From the NCBI RefSeq assembly GCF_000719335.1, contig NZ_JOGB01000012.1:59445-123444 (forward strand): a DNA stretch of 64,000 nucleotides, written 5' to 3'. This stretch comes from Streptomyces sp. NRRL S-87. Its GTDB lineage: Bacteria > Actinomycetota > Actinomycetes > Streptomycetales > Streptomycetaceae. Made by a program: the position numbers and the translations under genes. Below are positions 49,936 to 57,853 of the stretch, in pieces; within the stretch, counting starts at the first letter, position 1; every line of letters starts with the position of its first letter. The notes under the pieces were generated by a model. It was not told where the DNA came from, ran no database searches, and saw only the letters and a program-made list of their open reading frames with translations.

Positions 49936-50850
49936 TCAGGCGCCCAGCTCGGCCAGCTCCCTCAGTGCCGCCGCCACCGCGTCGGGTCCGGCGGGCAGCT
50001 GCGGCAGCCGGACGTCCGGCGTCGGGATGCGGCCCTGTGCGTGCAGCACGCCCTTGACGACCACCGGGTTCGGCTCGGCGAACAGCGCCGCCGACAGCCG
50101 GGCCAGGCGGTGCCCCAGCTCGCGCGCCCGCCTCGCCTCCCCCGCGCGCCAGGCGGCATCCAGCGCGACGAAGCGCCCGGTGGCCAGGTGCGCCGAGGCC
50201 AGGATCCCGCCCGTCGCGCCGAGCGCCATGAGCGGGGAGGCGAACGCGTCGTCGCCGGCCAGCACCGCGAAGTCGGCCGGCAGGTCGCCCAGCAGGGCCA
50301 CCGCGTCCTGGTCGATCCCGCCCCCGGCGTACTTCATTGCGGCGACCCCGGGGAGCGCGCCGACGGCGCGCAGCGTCGCCGCGTCCAGCGGGAGGCCGGT
50401 GCGGTACGGGATGTGGTAGACGACCAGCGGCACGGGGCTGTCCTCGGCCAGCCGCGCGAAGTGCGCGACCACCCCGGCCGGCGAGGGCCGTACGAAGGCG
50501 GGCACGGTCACCAGTGCGGCCCCCACCTCGGGCCGGCGGCCCAGCTCGGCGAGGGCCCGCCCGACGGCCCCGGTGTCGCCGCCGCCCGCCCCGACGGCCA
50601 GGCCCGCGCCCCGCTCGCGGCAGACCCGGGCGCACGTGTCGACCACGGCGTCCCGCTCGGCGGGGTCGAGGCTCGCTGCCTCGGCGGTGGTGCCGAGGGC
50701 GACCAGGCCGGCGGCGCCCGCGTCCAGCACGTCGTGGGCGAGGGCTTCGAGGGCGTCCCGGGCCACCGAGCCGTCGGCGGCGAAGGGGGTGACGAGCGGG
50801 ACGTGGATCCCGTACGGGAGGAACGGGGCATGAGGGGTGCGTGTTGTCAT
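49936..50850 (-). CDS. Dihydrodipicolinate synthase/N-acetylneuraminate lyase family aldolase
   Basis: A 304-residue class I aldolase of the DapA superfamily. The conserved Tyr145 in VVYHIPYRTG and Schiff-base Lys173 in AAMKYAGG are present, and the pyruvate carboxylate loop reads ALGTTAEAASL (GTTxE replaced as GTTAEA). It condenses pyruvate with, or splits it from, an aldehyde. A divergent LysR regulator and isolated setting suggest a catabolic aldolase rather than the lysine-pathway DapA. ATG 50850 has no strong ribosome site. Confidence 0.9.
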   Translation of the reverse strand: MTTRTPHAPFLPYGIHVPLVTPFAADGSVARDALEALAHDVLDAGAAGLVALGTTAEAASLDPAERDAVVDTCARVCRERGAGLAVGAGGGDTGAVGRALAELGRRPEVGAALVTVPAFVRPSPAGVVAHFARLAEDSPVPLVVYHIPYRTGLPLDAATLRAVGALPGVAAMKYAGGGIDQDAVALLGDLPADFAVLAGDDAFASPLMALGATGGILASAHLATGRFVALDAAWRAGEARRARELGHRLARLSAALFAEPNPVVVKGVLHAQGRIPTPDVRLPQLPAGPDAVAAALRELAELGA

Positions 50851-50888
50851 GCCCCGAGCCTGTCCGGCCGCGAGCCACAGGTCCAGTT

Positions 50889-50908
50889 CGCTTTTCTGAG
50901 CCGAAGCG
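50889..50908. promoter_or_regulatory. LysR-type site between aldolase and regulator
   Basis: CGCTT-N10-AAGCG is an interrupted palindrome 12 bp before the LysR start and 38 bp from the aldolase start. Confidence 0.55.
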
Positions 50909-50920
50909 TAAGCTGAGCTG

Positions 50921-51826
50921 ATGCTCGACGTACGACGCCTGCGCCTGCTGCGCGAACTCGCCCTGCGCGGCACCATCGCGGCCGTGGCCGAGGCCCTGTC
51001 CTTCACCCCGTCGGCGGTGTCCCAGCAGCTCAGCGCGCTGGAGCGGGAGGCCGGGGTGCCCCTGCTGGAGCGCACCGGCCGCCGGGTGCGGCTGACTCCC
51101 GCCGGCCGCAACCTCGTCGGGCACACGGAGGCGGTGCTGGAGCGCCTGGAGGAGGCGGCCGCGGAGCTGGCCGGGGCCCGGCACGGCCTGGCGGGGCCGC
51201 TGCGGATCGGGGCGTTCCCCACGGCGGCCCGGGCGATCGTGCCCGCGGCCCTGGTCGCGCTCGCCCGGCGCCATCCGGGTCTGGAGCCGATGGTGTCGGA
51301 GACCGACCCCGCCGGGGTGGCGCACGCGCTGCGGGCCGGGGAACTGGACGTGGCCCTGGTGCACGAGTACGACTTCGTCCCCGCGGAGCCGGAGCCGGGG
51401 CTGGCCCTGGAGCCGCTGTGCGCCGAGTGGATGTACCTGGCCTCCCTCGACCCGGCTCCGGCGGTCGCGGCGGAGCTGGCCGGGCTGGCCCGGTGGCGGG
51501 AGGCCCCGTGGATCACGGCCACGCCCGGGACGCTGTGCGAGGCGATGACCGTACGGGCCTGCCAGGCGGCCGCGTTCACCCCCCGGGTGCGGCACCGGGT
51601 GGACGGGTTCGACACCGTGTTGGCCTTGGTCGCGGCGGGTCAGGGCGTGGCGGTGGTGCCGCAGCTCGGGTTGGTGGACGTACCGGTCGGGGTGTCGCTG
51701 ACGCGGCTGCCGGTGCGGCGGCGGACGCGGATCGCCTCGCGGGGCGGGGCGGCGGGGCACCCCGCGGTGGCCGCGCTCACGGAGGCGCTGCGCGAGGCCC
51801 TGCCGGCGGCACTGCGGGCGGTGTAG
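50921..51826 (+). CDS. LysR-type regulator divergent to DapA-like aldolase
   Basis: A 301-residue LysR protein. HTH at about 1-60 (VRRLRLLRELALRGTIAAVAEALSFTPSAVSQQLSALEREAG), effector domain about 90-290. The LSFTPSAVSQQLSALE recognition helix is the ArgP/IciA-like actinobacterial subtype. The ATG lies 70 bp from the aldolase start, and the pair is likely a self-contained regulatory unit. Confidence 0.88.
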   Translation: MLDVRRLRLLRELALRGTIAAVAEALSFTPSAVSQQLSALEREAGVPLLERTGRRVRLTPAGRNLVGHTEAVLERLEEAAAELAGARHGLAGPLRIGAFPTAARAIVPAALVALARRHPGLEPMVSETDPAGVAHALRAGELDVALVHEYDFVPAEPEPGLALEPLCAEWMYLASLDPAPAVAAELAGLARWREAPWITATPGTLCEAMTVRACQAAAFTPRVRHRVDGFDTVLALVAAGQGVAVVPQLGLVDVPVGVSLTRLPVRRRTRIASRGGAAGHPAVAALTEALREALPAALRAV

Positions 51827-51948
51827 CGGCGGGCGGACGACCACTCCGCGAGACGGGTTCGCCCAGATCCGGCCGACTTTTGTCCGACAAGCCGACAATC
51901 CGTCTTTTCGTTCAACTATCACGTTCAGGTTCAGGGTTGGCTGCGGGC

Positions 51949-52701
51949 GTGACCTCTGACACGGACAACACCCAGCCCGCCCCCGCCCGCGCCAGCCGCC
52001 GCGGGCTCCTGCGCGCCGCCGTGGCCGGCACCGCCGTCGCGGGGGCCGGCCTGACCGTGGGCGCGGCCTCGCCCGCGGCCGCGGCCCCCGTCGGCTGCGC
52101 GCGCCCCGACACGCCCGCCGAGGCCCTGCGCGAGCTGGCCGCCGGCAACCGTCGCTGGCGCGCGTTCCGCGAGCGCCACCCCCACGAGTCGCCGGCGGTG
52201 CGCCGCCAACTCGTGCAGGGCCAGCACCCCTTCGCGGTGGTGCTCGGCTGCATCGACTCCCGGGTGCCGCCGGAGCTCGTCTTCGACCAGGGCCTCGGCG
52301 ACCTGATGACCGTCCGGGCGGCGGGCGAGGTGCTGGACGAGGCGGTGCTGGGCAGCGTCGCGTACGGCGTGCTGGAGCTGGACATCCCGCTGGTCGTGGT
52401 GCTCGGCCACCAGTCGTGCGGGGCCGTCAAGGCCGCCGTGCACGCCGACGAGACCGGCGAACGGCTGCCGAACCACATCCAGTACATAGCCGATCAGATA
52501 CGCCCGGCCATCGACCGCACCCAGCAGGGCGCGGCCCGGGTCGACGCGACGATCACCGCGCAGGTCCGGCTGGTCAGGCAGCGGCTGGCGGCGGAGCCCG
52601 ACCTGGCCGGGCGCGTGGCGGCGGGGCGGCTCGCCATCGTGGGCGCCCGCTACGAACTGACCGACCAGGCGGTCCGCACGCTGCCGCTCACGGGCCGCTG
52701 A
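51949..52701 (+). CDS. Tat-exported beta-class carbonic anhydrase
   Basis: A 250-residue beta carbonic anhydrase with an N-terminal twin-arginine signal (ASRRGLLRAAVAGTAVAG, about 15-45) and AxA cleavage site. Zinc ligands are Cys101, His154 and Cys157 (GCIDSRVPPE and GHQSCGAVK), with the Asp103-Arg105 dyad intact. It hydrates CO2 outside the membrane. GTG 51949 lies in a locally AT-richer promoter region with GTTCAGGTTCAGG direct repeats and TTGTCCGACAA (51877-51887). A near ribosome site is weak. Confidence 0.92.
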   Translation: MTSDTDNTQPAPARASRRGLLRAAVAGTAVAGAGLTVGAASPAAAAPVGCARPDTPAEALRELAAGNRRWRAFRERHPHESPAVRRQLVQGQHPFAVVLGCIDSRVPPELVFDQGLGDLMTVRAAGEVLDEAVLGSVAYGVLELDIPLVVVLGHQSCGAVKAAVHADETGERLPNHIQYIADQIRPAIDRTQQGAARVDATITAQVRLVRQRLAAEPDLAGRVAAGRLAIVGARYELTDQAVRTLPLTGR

Positions 52702-52957
52702 TGATCCAGATGATCGCCACGGTCCGGGTCTCCGTGATCACCCGGTAGAGCACCGTCACCATCTGCCCGGTGTCGGTCGCCGGACCGGCCAGCACGCGGC
52801 GCAGTTCGACGCTGGCGGCGGGTTCGGCGGCGCTGTCGGCCCGCGGGTCGCCGACCAGCCGCTTCAGGGCACGGTAGAGCGCCTGCCGCTCGCCGGGGCT
52901 GAGCTCGGCGACTTCGCGGTTGAGGCGCTCCGGCAGGAGGATGTGCCAGTCGCTCAA
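52688..52957 (-). CDS. Putative RelE/ParE-like toxin of a coupled pair
   Basis: An 89-residue protein, not firmly recognised. The pattern DWHILLPERLNREVAELSPGERQALYRALKRLVGDPR, then VELRRVLAGPATDTGQMVTVLYRVITETRTVAIIWI, gives two N-terminal helices and a C-terminal sheet, the order seen in RelE/ParE ribonuclease toxins. The TTG start overlaps the stop of the preceding gene (TTGA), giving tight coupling. Its 3' end overlaps the convergent carbonic anhydrase end by 14 bp. Length, order and coupling fit a toxin; the catalytic set cannot be confirmed by eye. Confidence 0.55.
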   Translation of the reverse strand: MSDWHILLPERLNREVAELSPGERQALYRALKRLVGDPRADSAAEPAASVELRRVLAGPATDTGQMVTVLYRVITETRTVAIIWIISGP

Positions 52958-53343
52958 CGGCCCCCCTCGCGCGCGTCGCCGGAGCCGTCCCCGAAGGTGT
53001 CGCCGAAGGCGTCCGTGTACGTGTCCGCGTAGGTGTCGTCGAAGCGGGCGAAGAACTCGTCCAGGCCGCCCGTCTTCTCGGTTCCCCCGATCGCCGCGCC
53101 GATCGCGTCGGCCACCTCGGGGCGGGTGCGCAGGGCCCACACGTGCCGGTACTCGGTGAGCACCAGCGGCACCTCGTCGAGCCGCGCGGCGCCGAGGCGC
53201 GCGTCGAAGGCGAGGAGGTCGGGCGGGGAGACGACGGCGAGCGCGGCCCGCAGCTCGGCGATGGTCTGGGGCCCTTCCGCGGCGGCGAGCCGGTAGGGGT
53301 CCGCCCAGGGGCGGGTGGGGCTCTCGTGGGGCAGCGCACTCAT
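52954..53343 (-). CDS. Putative antitoxin-like partner (DUF6247-like), acidic tail
   Basis: A 129-residue protein. AELRAALAVVSPPDLLAFDARLGAARLDEVPLVLTEYRHVWALRTRPEVADAIGAAIGG (about 28-87) resembles small Streptomyces proteins that precede RelE-like genes; the DUF6247 likeness is from memory. The C-terminus is an aromatic/acidic run (FDDTYADTYTDAFGDTFGDG) of TYxD/AFGD repeats. ATG 53343 follows GGAGGACACC. It shares a TTGA overlap with the next gene. If a toxin-antitoxin pair, this would be the antitoxin, and the acidic tail could neutralise a basic surface. Confidence 0.5.
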   Translation of the reverse strand: MSALPHESPTRPWADPYRLAAAEGPQTIAELRAALAVVSPPDLLAFDARLGAARLDEVPLVLTEYRHVWALRTRPEVADAIGAAIGGTEKTGGLDEFFARFDDTYADTYTDAFGDTFGDGSGDAREGGR

Positions 53344-53427
53344 GGTGTCCTCCGTCCGTCCTACTCCACCGTACGCGCTGGATCAGTCACCGGGGAGGGG
53401 CCCGGCGATCTCGGCGGCGAAAACACG

Positions 53428-53463
53428 CGGACCCTCCGCCGAGCCCGGCTCGGGGAGGGTCCG
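53428..53463 (-). terminator. Hairpin after the cyclophilin gene
   Basis: CGGACCCTCC and GGAGGGTCCG form a 10-bp stem enclosing a nested CCGAGC/GCTCGG pairing, 57 bp beyond the cyclophilin stop. Confidence 0.65.
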
Positions 53464-53519
53464 TACGCGGTGCGCGGGGCGTCCGGCGGCGGGGGCACCG
53501 CTACCGGTCCGCGGCCGAA

Positions 53520-54017
53520 CTACTCGCCGACGACACCCGACTTGGCGATGGTGACCTTGGCGGACACGGCGCCGCTGCGGGAGCCCAGGTCCTCGATCTG
53601 CTTCACGACGTCCATGCCCTCGACGACCTCGCCGAAGACGACGTGCTTGCCGTCCAGCCAGTCGGTGACGATGGTCGTGATGAAGAACTGCGAACCGTTG
53701 GTGTTCGGGCCCGCGTTGGCCATCGAGAGCAGACCCGGGCGGGTGTGCTTCAGCTTGAAGTTCTCGTCGGCGAACTTCTCGCCGTAGATGCTCTTGCCGC
53801 CGGTGCCGTTGCCGGCGGTGAAGTCGCCGCCCTGCAGCATGAAGGCGGGGATGACGCGGTGGAACGAGGAGCCCTCGTAACCGAAGCCGTGCTCGCCGGT
53901 GGCCAGCTCACGGAAGTTCTTGGCGGTCTTCGGGACCACGTCGTCGTACAGCTTGAAGACGATGCGGCCGGCCGGCTCGCCGTTGACGGTGATGTCGAAG
54001 AAGACGTTGTTGCTCAT
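53520..54017 (-). CDS. Cyclophilin-type peptidyl-prolyl cis-trans isomerase
   Basis: A 165-residue cytoplasmic cyclophilin. [62 protein letters not shown] carries the catalytic Arg (FHRV) and the Gln of [14 protein letters not shown] and [19 protein letters not shown] complete the active-site pocket. It speeds proline isomerisation in protein folding. It closely resembles the conserved Streptomyces CypA group. ATG 54017 has GAGGATG upstream. Confidence 0.97.
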   Translation of the reverse strand: MSNNVFFDITVNGEPAGRIVFKLYDDVVPKTAKNFRELATGEHGFGYEGSSFHRVIPAFMLQGGDFTAGNGTGGKSIYGEKFADENFKLKHTRPGLLSMANAGPNTNGSQFFITTIVTDWLDGKHVVFGEVVEGMDVVKQIEDLGSRSGAVSAKVTIAKSGVVGE

Positions 54018-54120
54018 GGACCCATCCTCACATCTTCCGGCGGATGCTTTCACACGGGGCTCCCCGACACGGCCCCATTCGCCGTAACCGGCCGAGGAGC
54101 GCCCGTGCGGCCACGGGCCC

Positions 54121-55185
54121 TCAGAGCGCCGGATAGTCCGTGTAGCCGCGGGCGTCACGGCCGTAGAACGTGGCCGGGTCCGGGGTGTTGTACGGGCCGG
54201 CGGTGCGCAGCCGGGCCGGCAGGTCGGGGTTGGCGAGGAAGAGCCGGCCGAAGGCGATGAGGTCGGCGACGCCCTCCTCGACGAGTGCCAGCGCCTCGTG
54301 GTCGGTGGGCTCCGCGGTCGCGGGGTTGAGGACGAGGAGGCCGGGGAACTCCTTGCGCAGCGCGAGGGTGACCTCGCGGGTGTCGGCCGAGGCCTCCAGG
54401 ACGTGCAGGTACGCCAGGCCCAGCGGCGCGAGCTCCTTGACCAGCGCCAGGTACGCCGGGAGCGGCTCCGGCTCCTCGATGTCGTTGTACCCGTTGCCGG
54501 GCGAGACGCGCAGTGCGGTGCGCTCGGCGCCGATCGCGGCGGCCACGGCCCTGACGACCTCGACGGCGAAGCGGATGCGGTTCTCGGTGGAACCGCCCCA
54601 CTCGTCGGTGCGCCGGTTGGAGCCCGGGGCGAGGAACTGGTGGACCAGGTAGCCGTTGGCACCGTGGATCTCGACCCCGTCGAAGCCGGCGTCGACGGCG
54701 TTGCGGGCGGCCGCGGCGAAGTCGGCGATGACGCGGCGGACCTCGGGGGCGGTGAGCTCGCGCGGGGTCGCGTGGTCCTTGAGCCCGTCGGGGGTGAAGG
54801 ACTGGCCGGCCGCCCTGACGGCCGAGGGGGCGACCGAGCCGGCGGCGCCCGGGCGCTGCGCCGGGTGGCCGATGCGGCCGGTGTGCATCAGCTGCGCGAA
54901 GATCCGCCCGCCCGCCGCGTGCACGGCGTCCGTCACCGTGCGCCAGCCGGCGACCTGCTCGGGGGTGTGCAGACCGGGGGTGAAGGGGTATCCCTGGCCC
55001 TCCACCGAGGGCTGCACGCCCTCGGTGACGATCAGCCCGGCCGACGCCCGCTGGGCGTAGTACTCGGCCGTGATCTGCGCGGGTACGCCGCCGTCGGCCG
55101 CGCGGCTGCGGGTCATCGGGGCAAGGACGATGCGGTTGGCCAGCGGGGTGCCGGCGAGGACGACGGGCTCGAATGCTGTGGTCAT
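54121..55185 (-). CDS. Old yellow enzyme/alkene reductase (NADH:flavin oxidoreductase)
   Basis: A 354-residue FMN-containing reductase. [10 protein letters not shown] near the start binds [17 protein letters not shown] has the substrate-binding His-x-x-Asn. [17 protein letters not shown] and the C-terminal [15 protein letters not shown] are the usual closing motifs. It reduces activated C=C bonds with NAD(P)H and typically answers electrophile stress. ATG 55185 has GTGAGG upstream. Three copies of an 11-nt operator core lie between it and the divergent MarR gene. Confidence 0.94.
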   Translation of the reverse strand: MTTAFEPVVLAGTPLANRIVLAPMTRSRAADGGVPAQITAEYYAQRASAGLIVTEGVQPSVEGQGYPFTPGLHTPEQVAGWRTVTDAVHAAGGRIFAQLMHTGRIGHPAQRPGAAGSVAPSAVRAAGQSFTPDGLKDHATPRELTAPEVRRVIADFAAAARNAVDAGFDGVEIHGANGYLVHQFLAPGSNRRTDEWGGSTENRIRFAVEVVRAVAAAIGAERTALRVSPGNGYNDIEEPEPLPAYLALVKELAPLGLAYLHVLEASADTREVTLALRKEFPGLLVLNPATAEPTDHEALALVEEGVADLIAFGRLFLANPDLPARLRTAGPYNTPDPATFYGRDARGYTDYPAL

Positions 55186-55202
55186 CTGGTGCCTCACAGT
55201 TA

Positions 55203-55216
55203 TTGGGTCGGCCAAG
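55203..55216. promoter_or_regulatory. MarR operator copy 1 at OYE start
   Basis: TTGGGTCGGCCAAG lies 18 bp upstream of the OYE start and shares the core GGTCGGCCAAG with copies 2 and 3. Confidence 0.7.
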
Positions 55217-55249
55217 CAATTGCTACGGAAGCCACTGTAGACCCATTTA

Positions 55250-55283
55250 CTTGGTCGGCCAAGATAAAGCTTGGCCGACCAAG
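55250..55283. promoter_or_regulatory. Two inverted MarR operator copies
   Basis: CTTGGTCGGCCAAG (55250-55263) and its exact reverse complement CTTGGCCGACCAAG (55270-55283) are six bp apart. Each is itself nearly palindromic. They sit midway between OYE and MarR genes. Confidence 0.85.
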
Positions 55284-55368
55284 GTAAAATGGCTCTGAGC
55301 AGCAGGTACGGTCGACCGGACGCGTCCGGGGACGACCACGGACGGAGCACCCGAGGGAGGGGCGGAAC

Positions 55369-55989
55369 ATGGCGACCCACGCCGAGACCGGCGGCGCCGG
55401 GACGAATGCCGGGACCGGCACCGGGCTCGGGGCCGGCGGGTCCGCGGGCCCGGGCCCGGGCCCGGGCGTCCTCCACCCAGAGGCGCCCGCGTGCGCGCCG
55501 GCGCCCGGCGCCGCGCTCGGGGGGCCGGTCAGCCACGCGGTGAGCCGGGTGGCCCGGCTGCACCGGGCGGCGGCCGGCCGGCTGCTCAAGGACCTCGGCC
55601 TGTACCCGGGCCAGGAGTTCCTGATGATGCACCTGTGGGCCAACGGCGCGGTGCGCCAGTCCGAACTGATCAAGGCGGTCGGCCTCGACCCGTCCACCGT
55701 GACGAAGATGCTCCAGCGCCTGGAGCACGCCGGGCACGTGCGGCGCCGGCCCGACCCGGCGGACCGGCGGGCCGTCCTGATCGAGGCCACCGAGGCGAGC
55801 TGCGACCTGCACGGCGAGGTGCGGACCGCGTGGGGCCTGCTGGAGGAGCAGACACTGGCGGGCCTGACCGGCCCCGAACGGACCGAACTGGCGCGGCTGC
55901 TGGCGAAGGTGGAGGGCAGCCTGTGCCAGGAGGCGGCCATGGCCTCCTGCCCGGAGCCCGACGGCGACCGCGGGCCGGCGCGGACCTGA
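55369..55989 (+). CDS. MarR-family regulator divergent to OYE
   Basis: A 206-residue MarR protein with an unusual N-terminal Gly/Thr/Ala-Pro extension (about 1-50) before the winged HTH. Core: VSRVARLHRAAAGRLLKDLGLYPGQEFLMMHLW, recognition helix QSELIKAVGLDPSTVTKMLQRLEHAGHVRRR, wing DPADRRAVLIEAT. Three cysteines (ASCDLHG, SLCQEAAMASC) could sense electrophiles. GGGAGGGGCGG precedes ATG 55369. It probably represses itself and the OYE gene through three upstream sites. Confidence 0.88.
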   Translation: MATHAETGGAGTNAGTGTGLGAGGSAGPGPGPGVLHPEAPACAPAPGAALGGPVSHAVSRVARLHRAAAGRLLKDLGLYPGQEFLMMHLWANGAVRQSELIKAVGLDPSTVTKMLQRLEHAGHVRRRPDPADRRAVLIEATEASCDLHGEVRTAWGLLEEQTLAGLTGPERTELARLLAKVEGSLCQEAAMASCPEPDGDRGPART

Positions 55990-56226
55990 TCCGACCCGCG
56001 CGGGGCCCGGCACGGGGCGCGTCAACCGGGCTCCGCCGCGTCATCCCCCCGACCTGCGGAACTCCGAACCGGGGCGGCGCGCGCCCGGATCCCGGTGTCC
56101 GCGGGGGGCACGGCGGCGCGGACACCCGCGTGCGCGCTGGTGGGGCCGTCGGCGTGCGCCGCCGCCGCCCGCGCCCGGTGTCACGATGCGTCACGAACAG
56201 AGGGCCATGCGACGAGAGGTTCGAAC

Positions 56227-57771
56227 GTGACGCCTCAGACGACCGGGCAGTCCCCACGGCAGCTGCTCAACGGGCAGCGCCAGCACGCTCCCGACGACGG
56301 GACACCCGACTCCCCCGGGGCCCCGGCCTCCCGGGACGCGACCGATCCGGGCGGTACGGACCTTGGCGGTACGGACCCCGGCGGCAGGGACCCCGGCGGT
56401 ACGGACCCGGCCGGCGGCCCGGCCCGCCGCACCGACGCCGAGCTCCTCGTCGCCGCCTCCGTGCTGCTGGCCGACGCCGCCCTCGCCGCACGGCAGGCCG
56501 GCGCCGACCTCACCGGAGCCCTGACCGGCGGACGGTTCGGGCTCCAGGCGCTGCGCCGTCCCGGCTGGGGCCTCGGCACGGCGCTGTCCTGCGTCCGCGC
56601 CCTGACCAGCCCGGCCGGCCTGGGCTTCGGGGCCAGCGGCGGCATCGTCGGCGAACTCGCGCGCGTCGCAGGGAACCTGACGTACCGTCGTCCTGCCTCG
56701 GTGGCCATGGCGGTGGACGCCTTCGCCCTGCGCATCGAGGCCGCCACCGTGACGCACCCCAACCTCGACTCCCCGCACGCCCGCCGGCTCACCGGTGCCC
56801 TGGTCGCGGGCGACCGGCTGGAGGCCGTCCGCGCGTTGCACGCCCTGGCGGAGCGGCTCGGCGTCACCCGTGCCCTCACCACCGTCAGCCCCGTCATCAT
56901 GGAACTCCTGGCGCTGACCGGCCTGTTGGACGAGAACCCGGTCAACGACGGCTTCTCCTGGGTGACCCTGGCCGGCGGCATCCCCACCACGGACCCCTTC
57001 CTCGGCCTGCCGAGCTCCCTGCTCAAGTACCTCAACCCCGGACCCGGCCGCGCCGAGCGGGCCGAACCCGACCCGATCCTCGCGAAGGTGCTCGGAACCT
57101 CCCGCAACGACGTCGTCAGCTACGTGAACGACATCGGCGCCCTCGGCAACCACGGCCTGGTCCTGCTCCGGCGCGTGGCCTGCACGGACGGCGCCGAACG
57201 CCACGTCCTGCTGCTCCCCGGCACCAGCTTCGGCCTGCTCAGCAACAGCACCCCGCAGGACCTCGTCGGCGCCTTCGACGGCCTCCTCCGCACGGACACG
57301 ACGTACACGCGGGCCGCGCGGAAGCTGCTGCGGCGGGCCGGCGTGCCCGCGGGCTCGGAGCTCATGCTGGTGGGCCACAGCCTCGGCGGGCTGACGGCGA
57401 TGAACCTCGCCGGCGACGCGGACGTCGCCTCCGAGTACCGGATCACCCACGTGGTCACCCTCGGCTCGCCCATCGACGGCAAGCGGCCCGCGGACCACAC
57501 CACCCGGGTCGTCAGCCTGGTCAACAAGCACGACGTCATCCCCACGCTGGACGGCCGCGGCCCGGCGTCACCCCACGACCTCCCGGACACCTGGCTGGAG
57601 CTCGCCTGGTTGGACGAGACGTACGACTACCCGCTCTCGCACGCCCCGCAGGCGTACTCGGACAGCCTGCGCGGCGAGCTGTCCCACTACCGCGAGCAGG
57701 TCAACGCGCTGCTCGGGGCCTACGACGGCGAGATCACCGGAAACCAGCCGTACATGCTGCGCGACCGGTGA
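56227..57771 (+). CDS. Lipase-like alpha/beta hydrolase
   Basis: A 514-residue protein without signal peptide. A low-complexity start (about 25-65, repeating GGTDPGG, encoded by 15-bp DNA repeats) leads into a helical region and an alpha/beta-hydrolase domain with nucleophile Ser385 in LVGHSLGGLTAMNL, then VTLGSPIDGKRP with the probable acid, and His in the LNKHD/DLPDTW region. It would hydrolyse lipid or ester substrates. GTG 56227 has GAGAGG six bases upstream. It starts a two-gene run with the P450-like gene 83 bp downstream, in a group with acyltransferase and GMC oxidase genes on the other strand. Confidence 0.82.
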   Translation: MTPQTTGQSPRQLLNGQRQHAPDDGTPDSPGAPASRDATDPGGTDLGGTDPGGRDPGGTDPAGGPARRTDAELLVAASVLLADAALAARQAGADLTGALTGGRFGLQALRRPGWGLGTALSCVRALTSPAGLGFGASGGIVGELARVAGNLTYRRPASVAMAVDAFALRIEAATVTHPNLDSPHARRLTGALVAGDRLEAVRALHALAERLGVTRALTTVSPVIMELLALTGLLDENPVNDGFSWVTLAGGIPTTDPFLGLPSSLLKYLNPGPGRAERAEPDPILAKVLGTSRNDVVSYVNDIGALGNHGLVLLRRVACTDGAERHVLLLPGTSFGLLSNSTPQDLVGAFDGLLRTDTTYTRAARKLLRRAGVPAGSELMLVGHSLGGLTAMNLAGDADVASEYRITHVVTLGSPIDGKRPADHTTRVVSLVNKHDVIPTLDGRGPASPHDLPDTWLELAWLDETYDYPLSHAPQAYSDSLRGELSHYREQVNALLGAYDGEITGNQPYMLRDR

Positions 57772-57853
57772 CCCGGCCGGCCACCCCCGTTCCTGACGAG
57801 CGCCACCCGAGCGTCCGGCGCGACCGGCGCGACCCGAGGGAGAACCACCCCCG

